Positions 23,485-35,837 of a stretch of 64,000 bases of DNA are shown in pieces. The position numbers and the translations under genes are program-made. Each line of letters opens with the position of its first letter. The stretch's first letter is position 1. Location of the stretch: NCBI GenBank assembly GCA_037043015.1, contig CM073324.1, forward strand, positions 11,491,013 to 11,555,012, in the 5' to 3' direction. The stretch comes from Bryum argenteum. Taxonomy: Eukaryota; Streptophyta; Bryopsida; Bryales; Bryaceae. Below the pieces are notes generated by a model. It worked only from the letters and a program-made list of their open reading frames with translations, did no database searches and was not told where the DNA came from.

Positions 23485-23670
23485 CAGAGGTACATAATAG
23501 TTTTGATGTCCAATTCTCCATGTACCAGTCATGGTGATTTTGAGGTATCATTTTAGAAACCCTGAAGTTCAACTTCAAAAATTCATAACAAACTGTAAAA
23601 GAGTTCAAAATTAAAGATACCCACTTCGGCGACTACATGTAGTCGTTCACTTACTTTCCAAATGCACGAA
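23485..23670. repeat. Dispersed repeat family A, copy 2
   Basis: Shares TACATAATAG, TTTTAGAAACCC, AACTTCAAAAATTCATAA and TGTAAAAGAGTTCAAA with the other family-A copies. It begins immediately after the 11-bp minisatellite. Confidence 0.6.
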
Positions 23671-24236
23671 AATATACTTACACAGTTAAGTCCACCACAG
23701 ATTTGTCAATCTCAAAATAGTGGCAATATACTTTAACCCCTAACCGTAAGTAGCATGGCTTTTTCTTCATTGTGAGTATGCAATGGCGTTTTGGGAATAT
23801 TGCGAGAAGGAGCGCAAAAGCGTAAGGAAGACACTAGAGGATTCTTTCAAGCCCATTTTGGAAAACTCAATTACTGCACTCTTTTGATTTCAGTACCAAG
23901 GCAGGTAGGCAAATGTGGAAACAACTATCCAACGAGCCGCTGCACTGGCGAGGATTCATCCATTCCAAGAGAAGAAACCTTTTCCAAGTCAATGCTGCTG
24001 CTTTTTCATGAAAGATGAGCATCAGTAACGCAACATCTTCAAAAAGGATTCAGTTACAACTGTGTGGAGGTGTCGATCAAAACCCAGACCCAGCAACACG
24101 AGCTAAACTTACAGTGACCTTCGTGCCCAATGCCAAGAATATTACCTGTTGACACACATTATACCTCTCTACAGTCGGTATACTATTCACAATCTAGAGT
24201 ATGTATTCACAAAGGGCCGTGACAGCGAGGAATGAG
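23671..24236. other. Intergenic, ALDH 3' flank
   Basis: Holds one isolated piggyBac-like left end (TTAA at about 23733 followed by CCCCTAACCGTAAG) without a visible partner. Otherwise it is unremarkable, leading into the 3' flank of ALDH. Confidence 0.4.
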
Positions 24237-26973
24237 TTACAAGTCGGAGGGAGCAGCGATGGGCATGATCACCGACTTCACTTGTTGGTACATGGCCAGC
24301 GCATAAGCGCCGTTCTCCCTGCCGAACCCACTCTTCTTGTAGCCTCCGAACGGCGCCGACGGCACCAGCACTCCGTATGCGTTCACCCACACCGTGCCTG
24401 CTTGCAACCCGCGCGTGACCGTGTTGATAATGTCCACATTCTTCGTCATCACCGTCGCTCCTAGCCCGTACTCGCTGTCGTTTGACCGTTTTATCACTTC
24501 TTGCACCGTTCTGTGGATTGTCCGATTCAGCAACATGTTCGCTTCCATGGATCTCCAATCGGAATACTTTAGCAAAGGAGTTCAAGGAAGCGCACTTACT
24601 TGAATTTGATTACAGACATGACCGGTCCAAAGATCTCCTCTCGGCAGATTTTCATCTCGTCCTGCGCAAGCCAATTCATGAGCACGAAGAAATAACAGGC
24701 CACCAACCTGCCTATTGAGTGACTAGAGTATCAGTTTGACCTATCTTTGTATGTGATATAACAAGGCTACTGGTTTCCTTCAAGGTAAACACTATGAAAG
24801 TACTACTTTCTATCTGTGTGGCATGTCGTTCAAGAGAGTTGAGTAGACTATAGAGTTGAAGACAATTCATGAGCATTTAGACGTAGACGACGTCAAGCAG
24901 AATGAGTTATACGCGGAGGATTGTGTGTGTTTGGCTTACTTGAACATCTGCAAAAATGGTGGGTTGGATGTAGTAGCCCTTGTGGCCCACACGCTCGCCG
25001 CCTGTAACCAGGCGCGCACCCTCGTCCTTCCCAGATTGAATGTAGTTCATCACTCTATTGTATTGAGCTTTGTCTGCCTGCTCTCAGAAAACTCCGTTTA
25101 GTAAGGGAATCATAGAATCTTTAGCAAAGAAACAGGCGTATGTTGCATACCTGAGGGCCTTGCTCAACTCCTGTTTTAAAGGGATCTCCTACCACGCGCG
25201 TCTGAGCTCGAGCTTTAGCTCGCTCCAGATACTCGTCGTACACACTTTCGTGTACGAAAGTGCGTGACCCTGCAACGCACATTTGTCCCTGCAAGCGTGC
25301 AATTGATCACGATCCTGATCCAAGTGCAATTCAGTCGAAGTGAAAGATTGAGCTGGGACGCACCCCGTTGTAGAAGATAGCTTGGTGTGCTTGCTCTACA
25401 GCCGCGTCCATGTCGGCGTCTCCGAAGATGATGAAGGGTGACTTGCCCCCGAGCTCCAAATTCACGGGTTTCAGGTTGCTCAACGCTGCCGCTTGCATGA
25501 TTTGACGTCCCGCTTCCGTCGATCCCGTGAACGCCACCTGAACTCACGTCATTTAGCAAGAAAAATGTCGGATTCCATAACTCCGTAATTCCTTAAACAC
25601 GAGGAGTGATGCAGTACCTTATCGATATCCATGTGACTCGCAATGTGCATGCCGGTATCGCTGTAGCCATTGACTACATTCAAGACGCCCTCCGGCAACC
25701 CCGCCTGCAATTCAAACTTGTTAGAAATCCCACAGCTGAAACTAAAAAAACCCCAGCATCATAAATGTACCTCCAAGCCCATAACTAGACCATGGTCATA
25801 TTCCCGAAGTGTAAACATGCACTTTTGCATCGGTCTTAATATTGCAACATGCTTGAGAGTATGAATCAGCCTCGATTGAGAGTATCATGATTGGAGAGTG
25901 AGGAGCACCTGGGCGGCAAGCTTGGCGATGAGAAGAGCCGAGAGGGGGCTCTGATGGGCGGGTTTGAGGACGATGGTGTTCCCGCACGCGAGCGCCGGCG
26001 CCACCTTCATGGCCAGAAGATAAAAGGGCGCGTTCCAGGGCAGTATCGAGCCCACCACGCCGATGGGCTCGTGTAACGTGTAAGCGTGGAACGGGCCCTC
26101 CGCTGGCAGTATGGAGCCGATTATCTTGTCGCACCACCCTGCCAGCACCGGCGATTCAATGCAACTAAATTGATGATGGAATGGATAGTTCGAGCAATGC
26201 GTGATCTATCATACCTGCGTAGTATCGGAATAATCCGATGGCAAGCGGGGCCTCCGCTAGGCGTGCGAAGTCATAAACTTTGCCCATGCTGAGCGTGTCG
26301 AGCGCCGAAAGCTCGTCTTTATGCTCGTCCATCAAGTCTGCCATGCGGTTCAGTACCCGAGCCCGTTCCTGGCATGGATGGGTCATGTCTCCGTCAGTTT
26401 TTTTACTGATCATAATCGGGCATGACAGCAAACCCTAAAGGAAAGGAGCGTACATTGCCCGGCATGCGAGGCCAGGGCCCGTCTTCGAAAGCCTTGCGAG
26501 CAGCGCGCACGGCGCGGTCCACATCCTCCCGGTCTGCCTGCGTCACCTCCACCGCCACCTCTTCCGACCGTGGATCCACCGACGGAAATGTCTTCCCTGC
26601 AAGCAACAATCTCAGAACGCTGCATCCATCGCCCTTCTAGAAAAAGCAATTGAAAAGTTCAAGCTACCTGAAGCTGAGTCTACGAAGTCATTGTTGATGA
26701 ACAGCTGCGTGTGTTGCACTGAAAACGGCGACTTCAGAGGCGCCTCAACTGGCTCCGTTGTCAGCACGGCCCGAGAGTGCATGCTCTCTGTAGCACGAAT
26801 TTTAATGAGAACCACTTCCAGCGCGAAGATGGGCAGAATGCAAAACAGTAAGAAAGCAACTTACTCGCGCAACCGATCCACGACGAACGGCCTTGACGGC
26901 GTGTAAGGCCTGAGCAGTGCAGCGCGGACCCCAGCGCTGCCGCCCCTCGTTTCAACGCCATTGCCGCAGCCAT
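24237..26973 (-). CDS. ALDH2: Mitochondrial NAD-dependent aldehyde dehydrogenase (ALDH family 2)
   Basis: Eleven exons, minus strand: 26865-26973, 26668-26787, 26454-26596, 26215-26368, 25909-26138, 25618-25704, 25364-25537, 25151-25288, 24940-25077, 24600-24661, 24237-24510. All phases agree and give 542 residues, the size of plant mitochondrial ALDH2. Oxidises aldehydes such as acetaldehyde to acids with NAD+. Landmarks in order: Ala/Arg-rich presequence, [40 protein letters not shown], the cofactor motif FTGSTEAGR, the glutamate in LELGGKSP, the nucleophile cysteine in [22 protein letters not shown] and the ending [13 protein letters not shown]. Catalytic Cys, Glu and Asn are all present. 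The GQMC variant replaces the usual GQCC of ALDH2. Several exons are exactly 138 nt, and no frame disruption is seen. Confidence 0.94.
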
Positions 26974-28157
26974 GGCCTCTGCACCTGCTCAGATTGAGAA
27001 TCGTCACAAGATGTCCGAACAAGAGCTCGAATCAGTTCACTAGAGTACAAGGAATTAAAAAGATCAGCCAAATCCCTTCTGTTATCAAATTCTGTTACGA
27101 GCGGGGCAGTGATTCGAGAAACGACACAAGGAAAAGACGCCGATCAGTGGGTCCAGAGAGCTAGAATGCGTACTACTCGGCGCCGGAGAAAGTGACTGTC
27201 ACTTCGAGTTCGCATACAAGGAGGGTACTGGACAAATGGCGGTTGCTAGTTCCGCGGCAGCAGCCCACGCTTTTGATGATGCCTGTCCCTTTGATTCCGT
27301 GCAACCGAAAAGATGAAAATGGGAGCGAAGCAGAAGACGAAGAAGGGCGTCCGTGATCCTTCCGAGGAAATTCGTGAGTAAAGAGAGTGTTTGTAGCTTG
27401 GCTTGGGGACAAAAGCAGTGGAGTGAGAGATCCCCTCCCAACATTAAAAAAAACACTTCCAACACCCGCGCCTCCGGCCAGTGCGACACGGCCACGGGTT
27501 CTGGAAGACTGGAAGACCTTCCCGATTCCCGATTCCCAATTCCCCATGGGAGTGATTTTGCTCTAGAAGAGTGGGTGACTTAGCTTGCGAAGGTATCTCC
27601 GCTACGTGCGCCGTGCGAATGGGTTCGGTAACCGGTCGTTCCTTCACCTCCAGAAAGCACAAAACGAACTTCTGAAAGGCAATCATGTCATTCTCGTTCC
27701 GGAATGTGACGTTTTCCACCACACGTTTTGCTGACCTTGGCATCATTCTGTTGTGAGGAATGACTAGTTTCATCATGCAACTATCATTCTTGTTTAGGAC
27801 ATTGTCTTTCCGATGCACTTTTTTGTTGTTGACTTTGGTTGGTTCTACAACATTTAGTGTAGACCAATCCCCGGCGAGGAGGGGATTGCAAAACTATTTG
27901 CACTAAAGAAGTGGGCGAGAGCTCAACAAAGAGGTAAGAATATTTTGGTAGTTTTTGACGGAAAGTGGGTTTCCCTTATGTAAACTTCTCTCACAATTCA
28001 ACAAATCTCATTCACATGTAGATGATGAACCCTTAATTACTTGCTATGCAGTTTCCCCCTACTGGCTAGTAATTATGGGTAATAATCTTCTTCGGGAATC
28101 AAAGGCAATATTTGGGACAAGGATGGTTTACATGGGGAGACAAGTCGTTTATAAAGC
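26974..28157. other. Intergenic upstream of ALDH
   Basis: The first 500 bp are fairly GC-rich and probably hold the ALDH promoter and leader. No additional gene recognised; short ORFs on both strands overlap and lack family resemblance. Confidence 0.45.
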
Positions 28158-28161
28158 TTAA

Positions 28162-29370
28162 CCCTTGAACCCCCAAGATGTCTAAAAACAACATCTTGGA
28201 TGAAAGGCTAAAACTTTGAAGAACTGTAACTTCTCCATCTACTGTCTAACTTCTCCATTCAGAGTCAGTTCGAAACAAAAATACTTGGGTTGGGTTCTAA
28301 ATCAAGTTTAGTTTGTCTACTATAAATTGCGGACTTGTACAATGAAGTATGAATTAGTGACATGCATTTTAGTGAAGGCAGCTTCAATTTTTGGGCTTCC
28401 AAGCATTAGGCATGTTTTACCATTGCAAGCCGATTATGTGTAATCCAATATAGTTTTTCATGACTTTTTTTACATTATCATGATTTTAAGATGAAATCAA
28501 TAACTTTTTAGTTAGAGTTTTTTTATCTAAATACTTCTGGAATTGGATTTGCAATGATGTTTCTAAAATGGAAAAAAGTGAAAATTATGATTATTTTTGA
28601 GGAGCTATATCTTCTTTATCCACCATTGGATTTCAACTTCGTTTTTTGGGTGAGCTCTTGTTCAAGTCTAGTTTTAGTGGTAGAAACCTTGACCCAATTG
28701 AATGTGTTTTGAAGATAAGTCAAGAATTTGAGTGAAAGGGGTGTAACTTTTGACTACCTTTCCTTTGTTAGTAAATTTTTTGGTAGTTTTGACGATTCCA
28801 AGGCTATCAAGTAGACCCAAAAAATGCATTGTCTCAAAGGAGTTGTATCTCCTATATCCACCATATTACATATTCATTTCTTTCGTTGGAATCTAGTTCA
28901 ATTCTAATCTTGCAAAAAAAATCTTTATGTCATCCAATATATTTTAAAGACATGGTATGGATTTTAGTGCAAGAGGTTTATATTTGGATTGTTCTTCCTT
29001 CGTAAAATGCAAGGCAATATTCACCATTCCAAGGTATTATTTCAAGAAAGAAACTAGTTTTTTTTTAGATTCAAGAGTATTTCTGAGATGAAGGTGAACA
29101 ACTTTCTTGCTAGTGAAATTTTGATTGCAATTGCTTTCTTGATACTATATCCACTTCAAAGTGAAAAGGGTGAAATTCCATAAGTAACAAATACATTATG
29201 AACCCACAATCTATAAGGCCTCATGACTCCAAATTTGACCCACATGACATACACTAAGTATACTACAAGATTGTACTGTTGAAATCTGAATAACTAACTT
29301 TCATTCCCGTCTAGGAAGCTATCAGAAAACTATGTTCATTGACTCAAAAAATGGCAGAGACGTTAAGGGG
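28162..29370. mobile_element. Candidate piggyBac-type non-autonomous element with family-B repeat interior
   Basis: TTAA flanks both sides (28158-28161 and 29371-29374). The left end is CCCTTGAACCCCCAAG; the right end, read inward, is CCCCTTAACGTCTCTGCC. The ends are related to other CCCYTTAAACG termini here but diverged. A perfect 9-bp hairpin (28173-28181 / 28191-28199) sits 11 nt inside the left end. The interior consists of three to four diverged units of family B (28205-29330). No ORF. An alternative right end with the same type of terminus is at 30570, next to TTAA 30571-30574. Confidence 0.55.
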
Positions 29371-29374
29371 TTAA

Positions 29375-32162
29375 GATCGTGTCCTTGTGTTTTCATTCAA
29401 AAAGAATCTTCTATTCAAAACAAAATTGGAATGTTCCATAAATACACCACATCAAATTGTAAGGGTAAGCCTAAATAGCATGTGGTGAGGCACCCACAAT
29501 GAGGGTTGGGTTACTTCCCATGAAATCCCCATGAAATCTCCTACCCCTTGACATTTGATTGAAACATTAATTGGCTAAAGAGGAAAAGCTTGGCACTTTT
29601 CGGTGCACGAAAGCAATGTGTTGCAACAGTGTGAGGAATCTCGTGGAAGCTTCTCTTGCGGAGGTCAAAACCAAGTGGCATGGCAGTTTCTTATTATTAG
29701 CAAAACAAAAAGTCTGCCAATAACATTTTGCCACACAAAGTCTGTCGTTGACCATGTTCTCTAGCTCCACATCTATTTTCAGAAACATTATTTTCTTTCT
29801 TCATTTTTGTTATTTCATCCTTTCATCTAAAATAACTAGGTACTTCTAGTTTTTGGGACCACAAAAAACACTCTGAGGGTTCATAACACTATGGACCAAG
29901 AGCCATGACCTAGAAAATTATATTAATTTTCATGGTCATGGTTCTTGGTCAAAAGCCGTGACCATGATAAATCAAAAATTGATTTTTTAGTGACTTGGTC
30001 ACTCTTGTAATGTAAAGTGGATTTAGACTGTGACAAGCTTAAGTCTAATATAAAGTCTCATGATATTCTTTTGTACCCTCCCCTTGTTCCTCCATTCTTT
30101 TTAAAGAATTGAACTTCAGCCAATCAATGAATTTTGAGCCTCATGGTCGCCTTGATTGTAGTTGAGTCAGAGGCATTTCTTCGACTCAATTCTTCGACTC
30201 AATTATAATCTAGGAGACCATGAAAAATATTATCTACTATGTGTAATTTAGCATACTTTGAGGACCTCGAAATTAGTGATCATTCTCCTTTTCTCCAAGG
30301 TAGTGTAAAGCCAAGTGGGACTAATAGCACTCTACTCTCCAATCACACATTTTAGAAGGTCGTGGTCAATCTTCATGGTTCATTGCAAATGGCAAAGATC
30401 CAACGCTTGAAAATGGATATGCAACTACTGATACAAGTAAGGTTCAAGATCTTATGGTTGGAAGTTTGAAAATTTTGCAAAAAGATTATCTATACCGAGA
30501 GAGCCTCGAGGTGGTAGAAAGTCAAATTTTTGGGATTTGGAAGTCAAAAAACACCATGAGACTTTAGGGGTTAAAATGTGAATGCATGTACAGTGACTTT
30601 TAATCCTGAAGCAATTTGCTCAGTCTGCAACAGTACAACGATATCATCAACCGAATACTGACATTACATCGGACCATGGATATTGTGACAGAGTATTGAG
30701 TTCAATCACTTAGTAATTGTGTGTATGATTTGAAGCTTACATTAGGCAATGGGTTCGTTTTTTGACACAAGAGCATTCTTTTAGAGGTCTAAGCATACTT
30801 TTGCAGAATCACTGACACCTCTTATAGAACATGAAATCCATCCTCTATGTCAACAAATGATTGACTTCTCCGCAATCATACTGCTTCAACAGCCTTCCCA
30901 TCGAAATTGTACGACAAGATTCACGAATGGTTCATTACCAGGACCCAATAGGGTGTAGTGAACATAAGCTGAGAGCAGCTCTCCGATTCAAATGGAAGAA
31001 CGAGCTTGAAGATTGCACTGTATTCGATTTCTCCTGTAAGTGCGCTCCATGATTCATCCCTCACTGTTCCATGAACCAAGATGTGGTTCTATGTTGTTGC
31101 ATGCACTCATGCGACAAAGGAACTTTCGGGCCAATACTGAGGGAGTCTGAAGCTGAAGGATTATTTAAAATTCAAGCATCAGCAACTGAATAGTACCTTC
31201 TGTGAAAGTTCGCTAAAGTAAGCGGTTCTAGAGAAGGCTTTAGTGAGGATCAGTGATAAGGCTTTGGTAAGCATCGCTGAGAAGGCTTTAGCAATTATCA
31301 GTGATTCGCCTTCCTGTTCCTTACGACAGAATGGCAATACCTTAATCCAAATTACTCATAGACTGGAACCCTGTGTAACTCCAAAGCTGAGAGGTCACAT
31401 TTCAGCACCTTGGTTTGACCCTGATATCCAGAGAGCGAGCAATTCATTACCGGATTTGTAGGATATGGTCGAAAGTCTATGCATGCCAATGTAAGAGTTT
31501 CACAAGCATTACTGCAAGCATAATCGAGGGAAGACTGAACTCCTTCGCACGCAAGAAAAATGTTATAGCATGTACTTTCTGTGATTGCAACCTTGAAAGT
31601 CGAAAGTTTGAATGACAACAATAAATTTCATAATGTTGAACTAAAAGAAGAGCATCTTTACTTCAATGTCCTAATGCTCACATCCTTGACTTGGCTGAGC
31701 GATGCGGACCCGTCATGACGGGTTTGATCACCAAAGGCGGCCACTGCTCTTCACTCCCGCAATCACAGGAGCATTTCAATTGGGAACAAGCACCATGGAG
31801 TGGTAAGGCTTCAAAATAGACAACATGAATTCGGACACTTCATCTGTGCTTGTGGGGTATGGAAGCATGCGAGTGATCCCAATAGCTCTGGCAGCTTGAG
31901 GGAATTGGCACTATCAACGATCATGTTCTTATCCGGCAAAGAGGGTGGTGACCTTGATTCTAGCACGCTTGAGGGATCAAACGTCTCGTTTCAGATGGTA
32001 ATCAAACGGAAACAGCATCTCATAGTCTCAGATCCACGACGCCGCTGCATGCCATATTGAGCCCTTTCTATGAGCCGAAACATCCGACTCCTCAATTTCA
32101 ATTTAAATTGGATGCAATGTGTTATGCTTTACTTGGAACGCAAATACAACTAGCTGAGACAG
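29375..32162. other. Intergenic, repeats only
   Basis: Contains an imperfect inverted repeat at 29894-29950 (17-bp arms GACCAAGAGCCATGACC and GGTCATGGTTCTTGGTC, one mismatch) and a lone piggyBac-like terminus at 30570 beside TTAA. A 24-bp tandem repeat (GAGAAGGCTTTAG-like, three copies) lies at about 31231-31302. No gene recognised. Confidence 0.5.
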
Positions 32163-32423
32163 TTAACCCTTAAACGACGAAGCATACGAAGGGGGGCAGC
32201 GAACAGTATTCGAGGGCGGGCGGGCAGTAGGTAAACCGTATACGGGCAGGAGGATCGGATGCAGTTGGCGGGCGCATGCAGCGCCGAATCTTGCCCAGCG
32301 ACGCACTGTTCGCGAGGGAGGGAGGGTTCGGCAGTCTCGATCAGGGTCCCCGCCCACACTGGCCCGCATTAAAAGGGAACGGAGTCCTCACTTTTGCCGC
32401 AATTCCACGAAAGCTTTTCTGTA

Positions 32424-32525
32424 GCATGGATGACTGGCTAAGAAGAGATCGGTTCGTATTTGTAGGCTGGTCTGGTTTATTACTTTTTCCATGTGCCTAT
32501 TTTTCTTTAGGTGGATGGTTTACAG
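32424..32525 (+). other. Plastid-derived psbD fragment (NUPT) inside the piggyBac element
   Basis: From ATG at 32426 the frame reads [17 protein letters not shown], then [16 protein letters not shown], which is the N-terminal region of photosystem II D2 (PsbD, normally preceded by about 18 more residues). The match stops abruptly after GGWFT, where D2 continues GTTF; here it reads DKFF. About 100 bp of plastid DNA were therefore copied into nuclear DNA. It has kept an open frame and near-identical protein sequence (S for the usual A), so it is probably recent. It is not a functional gene. Confidence 0.9.
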
Positions 32526-33002
32526 ATAAATTTTTTCCTTGTTCGCTGATGAATCTACGAAGTAAATTTATATTTTTATAATCAGTAATTTCACCAGATC
32601 TAATTGGTGGTACCAGGTAGATGAAACAATGACTGGATGAGAAATTTTCTTCATCCGAAGTGAAAGCTGAGCCACAGTTCCTGCAAGGGGCTACAGTTTC
32701 TGCAAGGAGCCACAGTTCCTGTACTGGAGCTGCTTCTAGCATTGACTGATGATCAATAGCACAAGCTAGCATTGTGGAATGTGGGTGATGTATTAGTACG
32801 CGCCAGTGCCGTTTCGATGTAAGTTTTAGGGCTCGAAGTGGGCGATCATTGCCGTTGGCATTGAGCTTGATTGATACGGAATTGATATGGAGTTGTGAGA
32901 AAACAAGAACTTGAGATAGGTAAAATAAAGGGCATTTTATTATAAATGTATCAATTCAAAAACAAAATGAAAGAGATAGATAGAAAAAAAACGGAATGTA
33001 AT

Positions 33003-33131
33003 TCACGGGTTAGAATGGTGAATCACAAAACATTCACCCATGCATACGGACACGTTACAAGTAGGACAATACCACTGGCGCCTCTTTTTACAAACCACAC
33101 ATCGGCGTCGTAAACGAGCATCATGCCCCTT
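33003..33131 (-). pseudogene. C-terminal cysteine-rich domain of the piggyBac transposase, beyond an in-frame TAG
   Basis: Directly downstream of the TAG and in the same frame lie 42 sense codons and then TGA (33003-33005). They encode a CVVC ... YCPTC ... C ... C ... HH pattern, i.e. the zinc-binding cysteine-rich domain that piggyBac transposases need to recognise their ends. No frameshift separates it from the catalytic domain. Either a single recent nonsense change disabled the transposase, or the stop is read through or removed by splicing. Confidence 0.85.
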
Positions 33132-35771
33132 CTACGCCATGGTGTAGTGCAACTTCCCGGGATTCGGGACAACCGCCTCGGGCATGCATGTGGCTTTCTC
33201 TTCGGGCACCTCTGTCAACAAGTTAGCAATATCCACATAGAATTGCAAATTGGAGATAGGTTTAGAACCTCTACTCACCATTGCTTTCTTATACAAAATC
33301 CATGAGTTCAAAAATGATTGATCTAAGATATGGAAAAAAATTTTGTGCCACCACTTATGATCCCTTCTTTGCAAAGTATAATAACCCCTCAATTGGTCAT
33401 GCACATCAACGCCCCTCATGTGCTCTTGATAATGCAACAATACCGGGGACGCCGGAATTTCAATATTTCCACCTATATGCCAACGGGTTATAAACAACAA
33501 TTTAGAGCTATCTACCGGGCTACACGCCGTTGAAAGCAAGGAAACGGGTTTGTTATCGTACCATGTAACGGCGCACATCCTCCCGCTCGCATGGACACGG
33601 TACCAAAGTTGTCCCCGAGATCCCCCAGACGAAGAGTTCGTAAGCGCTTGCGGCCACCCAATGCGGTTTGTTCTACAAGTTCCTGTCGCAAATATCCCAC
33701 GCTCCAACAAAGTCCAAAACAAACTAGGAGAAGTAAAAAAATTGTCACATGTGACAATATGCCCCTTACCTTCTAAACCGGCCATGAGGTTTAGTACAAC
33801 CCGGCCACCGACGTTGCCTTCTTCGACCGAATCCGACGCCCCACAATATATCTCTATTCTTTGAACATATTTAGACTCACAATTTGCTAAACACCACATT
33901 TTTAGGCCATATTGTGTCGGCTTAGCCTTCATGTATTGTCGGATTGGAGCATATTTACCAGTGTATTTTATCATCATTTCATCGACACATACGTTTTGTT
34001 CCGAATCATAATACATAGAGCATAATTTATTATGTTCTTTTACTAACCACTCGGTTTTTGCTAGTTTGTTGTAATTTGGGTGAGATTTATCTGTAATTAC
34101 GTGGTTATTATCTACTAAGTGCAAACACCTCAACACATCTTCAAATCTATCTCTAGTCATGCACCTTCTAATTTTTTCGGTCAAAAATAAGTCATCCCAT
34201 GCGCCCGACCAATGTAATCTTACATTTGGTACCTTCTTTGTGGCCATTAGCATCAAAATACCAAAAAACCTTAGAAGTTCTTTTACCGTCAACGGGACCC
34301 ACTTTTCTCCACCACGTGTCTTACCTTCTCCGTTGTTTGATGCCGCATACAAATTGGACATTCTCACAATTTTTAATAACACATTGTTAGGCCAGAATAA
34401 CATAAAAAAATCAAGTGGATTACAACACATGGGCAAAGAATTTACCAAACCTTGATTACCTCCACTCCAAATTGGCACGGGGATATCTACACTTGGTGAA
34501 TTCCACATCCCGGGGGCAAACCGCTCACTTACCGGTAAGTTAGAGAATTCGATGAATGAAAGATCACAATCAAAGCCTAATTCATGTGTTACATTAGAAG
34601 AAATGATAAACCATTTTTTAGAGTTGGGTGTTAATTCCATGTTGTTTAATTTATCTATGTCATTGGAAATGAAGGAAGAACTTTCACCGGGAATATAAGT
34701 GCAATCACTAGAATCATTTTCAGAGGGACTTGGGGTCCTAAGGTTACAACCCCAAAGTTGAACCTCACTAATTCTTCCCATGTCCACATTTTCATCAATT
34801 AGTTTCACAACGGCTTCGGGAACATTGAATGTTCCCCATGGCCCAAACAACATAACTTCGAACATGTCAATTGCAAGAATGGGATCAAAGAACTCACCCA
34901 CAATAGCACCCCAAAACATTTCCAATGAATAAGCCTCACTATCTAAAGGAATCACCAAATCACACAACTCACACCTAGGCACAATACATGAACGTCCCAA
35001 GCATCCTAAATCATACAATGGTGTGAGCAAATTTTTGTGAATGTCACTTCGCAAGGTCACATTTCTAGTATTAGTAGGTGCACTAGAAGTAGCCCACAAT
35101 TGCTCAAAGTTGCTTGAAGCTTCTAAATCTAGGGCGCACATACTATCATCTCTAAGTGAATCTAATAAAAGATCCACCGGCGCTCTTTCATTTTCCTGTA
35201 CCGATCCCACAACACCGGCATTAGGATCCTCGAGTAAAGAATCCATAGCCACAGGAAATGAAGGCTGGGATAAAGGCATACCTGACAATGATGCAGTGTG
35301 CCGCTTCCGTGTAGGCTTCTTCTTTGTGGCAATTGATGGACTGGCGTCTTCATGTAGCTCCACCTCGCTAGTGCACTCCCTTGATACTGTTGGAGGTAAG
35401 AGTCCCTCCACGGACTGATGGAGCAAAACGGTGCCACTGACACCCAACTCTAGCCTTTGCCGCACCATTCGACCTGCAGGAAAATTGGATGATCGAACCA
35501 GTAGCTGTTGATCGAATGCAGTTTCCCCTCCAGAGGTGCTACCGCGATGAACACCCTGTGCACATTGCAAACAACACAATGGATTATCAAAACCGAATTG
35601 GGATTCAGGATATGGCTTCACAGCCAGCAGGCACTCACAACGGTGATCAACTCCGGCCAGTGTAAGTGGGAGGCTGCTCCGGCCAATCAATGATGGAACA
35701 AAGCTCCACAACACAACGATGACGACAAACAACCCAATGCTAGCACGAGAATGTGCACCCAAATGCAGCAC
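33132..35771 (-). CDS. piggyBac transposase (PGBD4-like), stopped just before its zinc-binding C-terminus
   Basis: An 879-codon ORF. The DDE_Tnp_1_7 catalytic domain spans about residues 440-830. The three catalytic aspartates are visible: D597 in VCVDEMM, D676 in VTCDNFF and D789 in GVDVHDQ, with the usual second Asp at 792. Conserved flanks include MKAKPTQYGLKMW and HKWWHKIFFHILD. The acidic N-terminal half (about 165-430) lacks recognisable domains. The first about 100 residues, with a hydrophobic stretch, may not be translated; Met102 or Met165 are alternative starts, and upstream exons are possible. A TAG at 33132-33134 ends the frame, yet the same frame continues for 42 codons encoding a Cys/His-rich domain (see 33003-33131). 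Apart from that stop the ORF is unbroken. Confidence 0.9.
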   Translation of the reverse strand: MLHLGAHSRASIGLFVVIVVLWSFVPSLIGRSSLPLTLAGVDHRCECLLAVKPYPESQFGFDNPLCCLQCAQGVHRGSTSGGETAFDQQLLVRSSNFPAGRMVRQRLELGVSGTVLLHQSVEGLLPPTVSRECTSEVELHEDASPSIATKKKPTRKRHTASLSGMPLSQPSFPVAMDSLLEDPNAGVVGSVQENERAPVDLLLDSLRDDSMCALDLEASSNFEQLWATSSAPTNTRNVTLRSDIHKNLLTPLYDLGCLGRSCIVPRCELCDLVIPLDSEAYSLEMFWGAIVGEFFDPILAIDMFEVMLFGPWGTFNVPEAVVKLIDENVDMGRISEVQLWGCNLRTPSPSENDSSDCTYIPGESSSFISNDIDKLNNMELTPNSKKWFIISSNVTHELGFDCDLSFIEFSNLPVSERFAPGMWNSPSVDIPVPIWSGGNQGLVNSLPMCCNPLDFFMLFWPNNVLLKIVRMSNLYAASNNGEGKTRGGEKWVPLTVKELLRFFGILMLMATKKVPNVRLHWSGAWDDLFLTEKIRRCMTRDRFEDVLRCLHLVDNNHVITDKSHPNYNKLAKTEWLVKEHNKLCSMYYDSEQNVCVDEMMIKYTGKYAPIRQYMKAKPTQYGLKMWCLANCESKYVQRIEIYCGASDSVEEGNVGGRVVLNLMAGLEGKGHIVTCDNFFTSPSLFWTLLERGIFATGTCRTNRIGWPQALTNSSSGGSRGQLWYRVHASGRMCAVTWYDNKPVSLLSTACSPVDSSKLLFITRWHIGGNIEIPASPVLLHYQEHMRGVDVHDQLRGYYTLQRRDHKWWHKIFFHILDQSFLNSWILYKKAMVSRGSKPISNLQFYVDIANLLTEVPEEKATCMPEAVVPNPGKLHYTMA

Positions 35772-35837
35772 GCAATTGCACCTCTACCTGTAAATTTGTT
35801 CAAAAAACGAAATCCACCACAACTAGGTTTCCAAATC

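Noticed and set aside
30560-30574. Right end of a 2.4-kb element starting at 28162
   Set aside because: The nearer end at 29370 with TTAA gives a self-contained element whose interior is uniform; the longer version is kept only as an alternative.
32276-32581. A 101-codon gene similar to photosystem II D2
   Set aside because: Only about 33 codons match PsbD, the match ends abruptly, and it sits inside a transposon; it is a plastid DNA fragment.
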